DNA from: Veillonella seminalis
Lineage (GTDB): Bacteria; Bacillota; Negativicutes; Veillonellales; Veillonellaceae
DNA length: 37,156 nucleotides
NCBI RefSeq assembly: GCF_003992065.1
Contig: NZ_RQUZ01000018.1
Span: 1 to 37,156, forward strand
Reading direction: 5' to 3'
In this document: positions 31,488-37,156 of the stretch, one piece after another
Layout: every line of letters begins with the position of its first letter
Position numbering within the stretch: the stretch's first letter is position 1
The notes under the pieces: model-generated
The model's input: only the letters and a program-made list of their open reading frames with translations
Database searches by the model: none
What the model was told of the DNA's origin: nothing
Program-made: the position numbers and the translations under genes

Positions 31488-33671
31488 TCACTCCTCTAGA
31501 CGTTCATTTAACAATTCGAGTACTTTCTTCGCACATACAGGGATAATGGTACCAGGGCCAAAGATGGCAGCGGCACCGTGTTCATATAAGAAATCATAAT
31601 CTTGAGCCGGAATTACGCCGCCGATGATAACCATGATATCTTCACGGCCGCGTTTTTTGAGCTCTTCAATAAGCTGTGGCATAAGTGTTTTATGGCCGGC
31701 AGCCAAGGAGCTGATGCCGACGATGTGAACGTCATTATCTACAGCGTCTTGGGCAGCTTCTTCCGGAGTTTGGAATAAAGGTCCGATATCTACGTCATAG
31801 CCCATATCGGCGAAGGCGGTAGCAATAACTTTCGCACCGCGGTCATGACCGTCCTGACCCATTTTAGCGATAAAGATACGAGGTCGACGACCTTCGCGTT
31901 CTTCGAAGTCATCGGTCATCTGACGTACTTCGGAGATAACATCATCATCGCTGAATTCACTGCTGTATACGCCGGAGATGGAGCGGATGATTGCTTTATG
32001 ACGACCGCAAACTTTTTCAACGGCATCGGAAATTTCACCCTTGGAAGCACGAGCACGCGCCGCTTCTACGGCTAATTCCAATAAGTTGCCTTCGCCGGTT
32101 TCCATGGAATGCGTAATGGCATCGAGGCATTGGCGAACTTTGTCGTTGTCGCGGTTAGCTCTTAATTTTTCAAGACGTTCAATCTGAGCCAAACGTACGG
32201 TAGTATTATCTACTTCGAGGATATCGAGCGGATCTTCTTTGTCTAAGCGCATATAGTTAACGCCGACAATTTTTTCACTGCCGGAGTCGATATGAGCCTG
32301 ACGGCGAGCGGCGGCTTCTTCGATACGCATCTTAGGAAGGCCGGTGTCGATAGCTTTGGACATACCGCCGAGTTCTTCGATTTCTTGAATATGAGCCCAA
32401 GCTTTGCGAATCAATTGGTTGGTCAAGAATTCTACATAATAGGAACCGCCCCATGGGTCGATAACCTTACATACCTTGGTTTCATCCTGGATATAAAGCT
32501 GCGTATTACGAGCAATACGTGCGGAGAAGTCGGTCGGCAAGGCGATGGCTTCGTCAAGCGCATTCGTATGAAGCGACTGGGTATGGCCCAAAGCAGCCGC
32601 CATAGCTTCGATACAAGTACGGGTAATATTGTTGAACGGATCCTGTTCGGTGAGACTCCAACCGGATGTCTGCGAATGCGTACGGAGCGCCATGGATTTA
32701 GGGTTTTCAGGTTTGAAGCTGTTAACGATTTTAGCCCATAACATACGGCCGGCACGCATTTTGGCGATTTCCATGAAGTAGTTTTTACCCATAGCCCAGA
32801 AGAAGGACAAACGAGGGGCGAACTGGTCAATAGTTAAGCCGTGTTGGGTACCGGTACGGAGATATTCAAGACCGTCAGCCAAAGTATAACCCAATTCGAT
32901 ATCGGCGGTAGCACCGGCTTCTTGCATATGGTAACCGGAAATGGAGATACTGTTAAATTTAGGCATGTATTTGGATGTATAAGCGAAAATATCGCCGATA
33001 ATACGCATGGAAGCGGCCGGAGGATAGATATATGTGTTACGTACCATGAACTCTTTCAAAATATCATTTTGAATCGTACCGGCCATAACTTTTTTATCAA
33101 CGCCTTGTTCTTCACCGGCTAAGATGTAGAACGCCATGATTGGCAAAACGGCGCCGTTCATTGTCATGGATACGGACATTTGATCGAGTGGAATACCGGA
33201 GAAGAGGATTTCCATGTCGAGGATGGAGTCAACGGCTACGCCTGCTTTACCAACGTCGCCTACAACGCGTGGATGGTCGGAGTCATAACCGCGGTGAGTG
33301 GCAAGGTCAAAGGCGATGGATAAGCCTTTCTGACCGGCGGCGAGGTTACGACGATAGAAGGCGTTGGATTCTTCGGCAGTGGAGAAACCGGCGTACTGTC
33401 GTACTGTCCAAGGACGGGTTACATACATGGTAGCGTATGGGCCACGTAAATATGGCGGTAAACCGGCCATATAGGATAAGTGATTACAATCGGCGTAAGC
33501 ACCCTGATCATAAAGCGGTGCTACATCGATTTGTTCCATCGTGCGATAGAAGTTTTCATCAAAGGATTTGCCTGTTTCAGCTTTTAACTGTGTAAGCCAT
33601 TCTTGAGCCGCTTGCTCATTGGCTTCGGCCCCGGCAAATGGGATATTTGCGAAATTAGGTATTTTAGCCAT
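31488..33671 (-). CDS. mutB: Methylmalonyl-CoA mutase, large (catalytic) subunit
   Basis: 727 residues, the usual length. An N-terminal TIM barrel has [20 protein letters not shown] (CoA region) and [21 protein letters not shown]-terminal B12 domain has [15 protein letters not shown], with the DxHxxG motif at D607-G612 (H609 is the cobalt-ligating base), and the closing [11 protein letters not shown]. It interconverts (R)-methylmalonyl-CoA and succinyl-CoA in the cytoplasm using adenosylcobalamin. In succinate-decarboxylating Negativicutes this feeds methylmalonyl-CoA decarboxylase and propionate formation. Its ATG overlaps the mutA stop by one base (TAATG). Confidence 0.98.
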   Translation of the reverse strand: MAKIPNFANIPFAGAEANEQAAQEWLTQLKAETGKSFDENFYRTMEQIDVAPLYDQGAYADCNHLSYMAGLPPYLRGPYATMYVTRPWTVRQYAGFSTAEESNAFYRRNLAAGQKGLSIAFDLATHRGYDSDHPRVVGDVGKAGVAVDSILDMEILFSGIPLDQMSVSMTMNGAVLPIMAFYILAGEEQGVDKKVMAGTIQNDILKEFMVRNTYIYPPAASMRIIGDIFAYTSKYMPKFNSISISGYHMQEAGATADIELGYTLADGLEYLRTGTQHGLTIDQFAPRLSFFWAMGKNYFMEIAKMRAGRMLWAKIVNSFKPENPKSMALRTHSQTSGWSLTEQDPFNNITRTCIEAMAAALGHTQSLHTNALDEAIALPTDFSARIARNTQLYIQDETKVCKVIDPWGGSYYVEFLTNQLIRKAWAHIQEIEELGGMSKAIDTGLPKMRIEEAAARRQAHIDSGSEKIVGVNYMRLDKEDPLDILEVDNTTVRLAQIERLEKLRANRDNDKVRQCLDAITHSMETGEGNLLELAVEAARARASKGEISDAVEKVCGRHKAIIRSISGVYSSEFSDDDVISEVRQMTDDFEEREGRRPRIFIAKMGQDGHDRGAKVIATAFADMGYDVDIGPLFQTPEEAAQDAVDNDVHIVGISSLAAGHKTLMPQLIEELKKRGREDIMVIIGGVIPAQDYDFLYEHGAAAIFGPGTIIPVCAKKVLELLNERLEE

Positions 33672-35857
33672 TATTTAATCATCCCCTTTTCTTGTTGCAT
33701 CCGTAACAGTGTTTCGTAGCAGTTGGAGCGTACACTGATGTAGTCATCCATACCGGCAGCATCACACATTTCTTTTAATTCAGGTGATGGAGCGCCTGCG
33801 AGGAATACTTTCATTTCAGGGCGCTGTGCTTTGATGCCTTTGGTAACGGCCGGAGCCAATTCCGGATACGTATCATCGGTGGAGCATACAATAGCTACGT
33901 CCGCTTTGGATTCAAGCGCTGCTGCTACGGCGTCATCAACCGTTTTGAAACCGTTATTTAAGGCTACATCAAAGGCGGCAACCTGCATGAAGGATGTAAC
34001 AAAGTCGGCACGGGCTTTATGTTGTGGAATAGGACCCATGTTAGCCAAGAAGATATGAACATTGTCACCGGTTTCGGCAACAAATTCTTCCGTCGTGCGG
34101 CGTAATTTTTCATAACGTTCGGTCCAGCGATGAGCTTCGATTGGCGAAACGGTTTCACCTTGGCTATCGGTGGCGAGGGCATTCGTAATTTCACCGAAGG
34201 TAGCACCGGCAGTGAGGGCCGTTTTTACAGCGCCGATAAGCGACATAGGTTCGCTGAAGTCGGAGTCTTTAAGAACTTGTAAAGCTTCGTCGATGGCTTT
34301 TTGATCGGCTGCTTTGCGTTGATCGGCAAGTTCGGCCAAGCGTTGTTTTAAAAGTTCTGCCTTATTGATTTCAGGCACTTCGAGCAATTCTTCGGTCATG
34401 TTAGGGTACATGTTGTTACCAACGGCACGGTCTTGGCGAGTTGCCAATTTCTTGAAGCGGTCTTCCAAAATACTGTGAACGGCTTCTTGAACTTTATCGG
34501 CTTTGATGGCTTCAATAATGCCACCCATGTTTTCTAATTCTTGGAATTTAGCCCAAGATTTTTCGGTGAATTCTTCCGTCAACGGTTCGAGATACCAGCT
34601 ACCGCCGGCAGGATCGACCGGTTGAATGAAGTTGAATTCATGTTGTTCCATAATCTGGATATTGCGGGCAATACGACGGGAGAATTCATCACTCGGACGG
34701 ATACAATGGTCGAACGGATACACATTCATGCCGTCAACGCCACCTATCACAGCCGAGAAGGACTGGGAAGCTGCACGTAATAAGTTTACATATGGGTCAT
34801 ATACAGTTTGGCAAAAAGCGGATGTACTTACATACAAATTGATGCGCTGTGCATCTTCGTCGCCGCCGCAATGGCGTACCAATTGGGACCAGAGCATTTT
34901 AATACTGCGGAGTTTGGCGATTTCCATGAAGAAGGTAGCGCCTACGCTGAAGTGGAAACGAATGTGACGGCAGAAGGTATCAACATCAATACCGCGGCGT
35001 TCCATAGCGCGCATATAAGTCAAAGCGGTATGAAGGGCATAGGCTGCTTCTTGAATACCGTTGGCCCCGCCGTTGTGATATACATCGGCATCAACGAGGA
35101 CTGTTTTTAAATTAGGTGCATGTGCTTTAGCCCAGTGAATCGTATGAGCCATATCATCATAGAGTTCGTCAAGCGGACGATTTACTTTGCCAAAACGGAG
35201 TAAAGAACCGATAGGGTCGGCCGCAATAGCACCGTGCAATTCGGCGGATTTTAACCCGGCGGCTTTGCAGGCGATGGATACAGCACTGATGAGATTAACG
35301 GCAGATGGTCCGCCGAATAATTCGATTTCATGCTTGTTAACATCAATATCTTTTAATAAAGCTTTTACATCTTCGGCTGTGCTCAAAGAAACGCCGGTAT
35401 CGATGAATGCTTCATCAGCACCATCGGTAGGATCGATGCCTTGTTGAGTCAGGCTGTCGGTAGTAATGCTTACAACCGTGCTGCCTTTATCGAGCTCGAA
35501 AGCTGCCATGGCGTTGGCATCGCTGATGGTTTTGGCATCACAGCGCTGAGCGATTGACCAAGGTGTGTGGATATAGCCGCTGGCATGCGCGCCGCGGAGC
35601 TTATCCGCTAATCCCGGATAGGTGTAAGGTTGGGTTAATTTCTTTTGATCCTCTAAACGATAAATTGGGTGAAACAAAATACCTTCGTAAGTTTTCGTGA
35701 ACATACTCTTATCGAAAGGCTTGCCTTTTAACAGTTTTTCAACGGCAGCTTGCCATTCGTCATAACTGGGAATTTCAAACTCGTCAAAGGTGACAGCGGG
35801 CAATTCCTCGTGCCCATTTTGCCTTGAAACGGCTAGAGTCTGCTGCTTATGTTCCAT
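33671..35857 (-). CDS. mutA: Methylmalonyl-CoA mutase, small subunit
   Basis: 728 residues from the ATG at 35857, which has AGAAAGGATTC upstream; a 19-residue extension to 35914 has no site. The fold copies the large subunit but the B12 signature is lost: where the large subunit has DGHDRG this one has [12 protein letters not shown], so it cannot bind cobalt and is structural. This is the known pattern for the MutA/MutB heterodimer (as in Propionibacterium). It is the first gene of the mutA-mutB-meaB operon. A cobalamin riboswitch and terminators lie 220-560 nt upstream in the same direction. Confidence 0.95.
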   Translation of the reverse strand: MEHKQQTLAVSRQNGHEELPAVTFDEFEIPSYDEWQAAVEKLLKGKPFDKSMFTKTYEGILFHPIYRLEDQKKLTQPYTYPGLADKLRGAHASGYIHTPWSIAQRCDAKTISDANAMAAFELDKGSTVVSITTDSLTQQGIDPTDGADEAFIDTGVSLSTAEDVKALLKDIDVNKHEIELFGGPSAVNLISAVSIACKAAGLKSAELHGAIAADPIGSLLRFGKVNRPLDELYDDMAHTIHWAKAHAPNLKTVLVDADVYHNGGANGIQEAAYALHTALTYMRAMERRGIDVDTFCRHIRFHFSVGATFFMEIAKLRSIKMLWSQLVRHCGGDEDAQRINLYVSTSAFCQTVYDPYVNLLRAASQSFSAVIGGVDGMNVYPFDHCIRPSDEFSRRIARNIQIMEQHEFNFIQPVDPAGGSWYLEPLTEEFTEKSWAKFQELENMGGIIEAIKADKVQEAVHSILEDRFKKLATRQDRAVGNNMYPNMTEELLEVPEINKAELLKQRLAELADQRKAADQKAIDEALQVLKDSDFSEPMSLIGAVKTALTAGATFGEITNALATDSQGETVSPIEAHRWTERYEKLRRTTEEFVAETGDNVHIFLANMGPIPQHKARADFVTSFMQVAAFDVALNNGFKTVDDAVAAALESKADVAIVCSTDDTYPELAPAVTKGIKAQRPEMKVFLAGAPSPELKEMCDAAGMDDYISVRSNCYETLLRMQQEKGMIK

Positions 35858-36077
35858 AGTACGAATCCTTTCTACATAGCAAATAGAATATGAAATGCAA
35901 GGAAATTGATGCATTCGCTATATACAACACTATATGGCTTCGTTGCGTTTATGATTAGGTAAAACCGGTTTGTCGCTTAGCCTTGCGCTGTGAGATGGTG
36001 AGCGGCAGTTGGACTTACTTACTGTGTCTCATAATTAACGCGGTGGGATATATTGTTTCCTCCTATAACAATAATAA
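35858..36077 (-). other. mutA upstream leader with orphan ribosome site
   Basis: 220 nt. On the minus strand AGGAGGAAAC (36064-36055) is a strong Shine-Dalgarno, but 7 nt on there is ATA, not ATG, opening a ten-codon frame that stops. A CCGGTT/AACCGG palindrome lies near 35963-35970. A weak promoter may exist (TTGCAT near 35901 with TATGTA about 16 bp on). No gene is seen. Confidence 0.4.
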
Positions 36078-36135
36078 AACTTCCTACCGAAGAGCCATAT
36101 AAGTGGATGTACCGGGCAGTCTCCAATAGGAAGTT
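36078..36135 (-). terminator. Second hairpin/terminator downstream of the cobalamin riboswitch
   Basis: 36078-36093 and 36120-36135 form a 16-bp stem with a few G-U pairs, followed on the minus strand by TTTTATTATTG. The 26-nt loop contains further GC-rich sequence. A terminator is likely, though the T-run is interrupted. Confidence 0.55.
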
Positions 36136-36141
36136 GTTTCG

Positions 36142-36178
36142 AAAAAAATACCGTTTCACAGTAGAACTGCAAAACGGT
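36142..36178 (-). terminator. Intrinsic terminator of the cobalamin riboswitch
   Basis: ACCGTTTTGCAG pairs with CTGTGAAACGGT (12 bp with one mismatch, loop TTCTA), followed on the minus strand by TATTTTTTT. It lies about 60 nt past the aptamer, the usual place for an expression platform. Confidence 0.8.
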
Positions 36179-36234
36179 AAGATTGTATGCGAAAAGAATC
36201 ACACCATATCTTCCCGTCTATCGCGGGTATAACG

Positions 36235-36400
36235 ACATGCTTCCTTAGGCAGTTCTTCTGACTCAGCTTCATCATTCCTTTTGCCTTCCCAAACATAATA
36301 TTCAGTGACATACTAAAAAGGAACTTCACTTCACAGCGGCGGGACCGTGTCGGAGTTGCACCGACTTCTCTATTAAGCATAAAAGCACCTAGAGGGGACT
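36235..36400 (-). promoter_or_regulatory. Cobalamin riboswitch
   Basis: On the minus strand, in order: AGGTGC (36390-36385), TTAATAGAGAA, the GTCGGTGCAACTCCGAC hairpin, ACGGTCCCGCCGCTGTGA, a variable hairpin, GGGAAGG, and the B12 box AGTCAGAAGAACTGCC (36264-36249). These match the conserved cobalamin aptamer core. It lies downstream of a near-perfect promoter and upstream of a terminator, so it should control transcription in response to B12. Confidence 0.93.
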
Positions 36401-36419
36401 GTATTTATTTTATAATTTT

Positions 36420-36448
36420 ATTATATGTTTATAACATAACAGTGTCAA
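36420..36448 (-). promoter_or_regulatory. Consensus promoter of the cobalamin riboswitch
   Basis: On the minus strand TTGACA (36448-36443), a 17-bp spacer and TATAAT (36425-36420): full consensus. The start would be near 36413, about 20 nt before the aptamer. Confidence 0.9.
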
Positions 36449-36718
36449 TTTAAATGCATACTTTAATCATGTGTAACGTATAAAGATTGGTTATAACTGA
36501 GGTGTACGGTCATTGTATGCATAATCGGCAATTAGAATAGTGGGACATAGTCGGCGGTAGTGGGGGTAAATTGTATTTATACAAGAAGAAGTACAATCAT
36601 TATATATATACTACTATATGCAGATAAAGAGGTTAGATGAGGTAAATGCATGCATTGTCCACACTTGATGGATTGTTGTGTTTAATTAAAAATCTTAAAA
36701 ATATTTAGTAAAAAAGGG
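36449..36718. other. Intergenic region before the rRNA operon
   Basis: 270 nt with no gene. A TATATATATA run lies at 36601-36610. Nothing else is recognised. Confidence 0.7.
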
Positions 36719-36748
36719 TTGACGAACCATAGGCAAAAAGGGTATGAT
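36719..36748 (+). promoter_or_regulatory. rRNA operon promoter P1
   Basis: TTGACG (36719-36724) and TATGAT (36743-36748) with an 18-bp spacer. A hairpin CCGCCTTCAA-GCAA-TTGAAAGCGG follows at about 36783-36806. Confidence 0.65.
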
Positions 36749-36880
36749 AGTTCATGTCCTCAATCACGGGACATCAAGTGACCGCCTTCAAGCAATTGAA
36801 AGCGGGTTATTTTGAAAAAAGTGATGTATATTCTTTCAGTTTTAGTACTAAACTTTTTTAAAAGAAATTTTAAAAAGTTC

Positions 36881-36909
36881 TTGACACGATAAACTAATTG
36901 CGATATACT
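36881..36909 (+). promoter_or_regulatory. rRNA operon promoter P2
   Basis: TTGACA (36881-36886), a 17-bp spacer, TATACT (36904-36909). It is about 200 nt before 16S and is probably the main promoter. Confidence 0.85.
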
Positions 36910-36915
36910 AATTAA

Positions 36916-37109
36916 GCTGTCGCAAGCCGCTAAGGTAAAGCGATAAAGCAGATCTTTGAAAACTGAACAATGTAAGGTAATCATTTTTAACGAAATGAAC
37001 ATAGCCAGAGTGCGGGTTTCGACAACGTCGAAACCAACCAAATAAATTCTAGTCACTAACTTCGGTTAGAGACAACAACGAAAAACGAGCTAGCAAATAG
37101 CTCCAAGAT
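36916..37109 (+). other. rRNA leader with boxA-like element and processing hairpins
   Basis: It contains GATCTTTGAAAACTGAACAA (36951-36970), the conserved boxA-like leader sequence of Firmicute rRNA operons. Further hairpins are GGTTTCGAC-AAC-GTCGAAACC (37014-37034), GAGCTA...TAGCTC (37087-37102) and the palindrome CTCCAAGATATCTTGGAG (37101-37118). Confidence 0.75.
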
Positions 37110-37156
37110 ATCTTGGAGAGTTTGATCCTGGCTCAGGACGAACGCTGGCGGCGTGC
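37110..37156 (+). rRNA. rrs: 16S ribosomal RNA, 5' end (partial)
   Basis: The universal AGAGTTTGATCCTGGCTCAG (E. coli positions 8-27) starts at 37117 and is followed by GACGAACGCTGGCGGCGTGC. By that alignment the mature 5' end is near 37110. The gene runs off the right edge. Confidence 0.97.

Noticed and set aside
32292-32741. 149-codon frame opposite mutB
   Set aside because: Shadow of a strongly conserved gene; no ribosome site or family resemblance.
36156-36380. Minus-strand reading frame of 74 codons
   Set aside because: It lies inside the cobalamin riboswitch and its terminator; the conserved RNA explains the sequence.
36760-37056. Minus-strand reading frame of 98 codons
   Set aside because: It runs antisense through the rRNA leader and promoter P2 and has no ribosome site that stands out.
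1-37156. Insertion sequences, phage genes, toxin-antitoxin or defence systems
   Set aside because: No transposase, integrase, tail, nuclease or toxin-like protein is encoded; the genes are metabolic, transport and housekeeping.

Overview
The window comes from a low-GC, diderm Firmicute of the class Negativicutes, most likely Veillonella or a close relative. This is inferred from an AT-rich sequence, strong AAGGAGG-type ribosome binding sites, a two-subunit B12-dependent methylmalonyl-CoA mutase with MeaB (the succinate/propionate pathway), diaminopimelate dehydrogenase, an OPT-family transporter, and a 16S rRNA start. No database search was possible, so the genus is a judgement.

Layout. 1-416 holds a terminator, a perfect inverted repeat and what looks like the 5' stub of a dead NimA-like gene. 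417-1625 is a MalY/PatB-type C-S lyase. 1828-6798 is a leftward five-gene operon: binding lipoprotein, two permeases, MalK/UgpC-type ATPase and a TIM-barrel isomerase/epimerase. 7013-9103 is an OPT transporter, divergent from a secreted DUF3298-type protein (9356-10231). 10400-11400 has an FMN/iron-sulfur flavoprotein divergent from a truncated Crp/Fnr regulator. 11453-12559 is ychF. 12682-16939 is a TetR-controlled YbhG/YbhF/YbhR-type efflux operon with twin palindromic operators. 17251-18153 is an SRPBCC protein plus HxlR regulator pair. 18541-19512 is ddh. 19809-20784 is rpsF-ssb-rpsR. 20934-21689 is a membrane-anchored protein whose best start codon is ATT. 22103-22924 is a two-domain sulfurtransferase, convergent with a small basic protein. 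23553-28978 is a peptide/nickel-type ABC operon preceded by a promoter, a short terminated leader RNA and twin ATACC-N6-GGTAT palindromes; a GNAT acetyltransferase follows.

The right end is the most unusual. At 29566-29734 eight DnaA-box-like 9-mers lie on one strand, six of them spaced by multiples of about 11 bp, in a convergent intergenic space with no dnaA nearby. Leftward mutA-mutB-meaB and a small unknown gene follow. About 0.5 kb upstream of mutA, in the same orientation, sits a clear cobalamin riboswitch with a near-consensus promoter, an intrinsic terminator, a second long hairpin and an orphan Shine-Dalgarno. The window ends in a rightward rRNA operon with two promoters, a boxA-like leader and the first ~47 nt of 16S rRNA.

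Working together: the mutase genes serve succinate/methylmalonyl-CoA/propionyl-CoA interconversion and need B12, which explains why a B12 sensor might lie next to them, although the usual logic of such sensors is the reverse. The other operons are mainly solute uptake, efflux and housekeeping.
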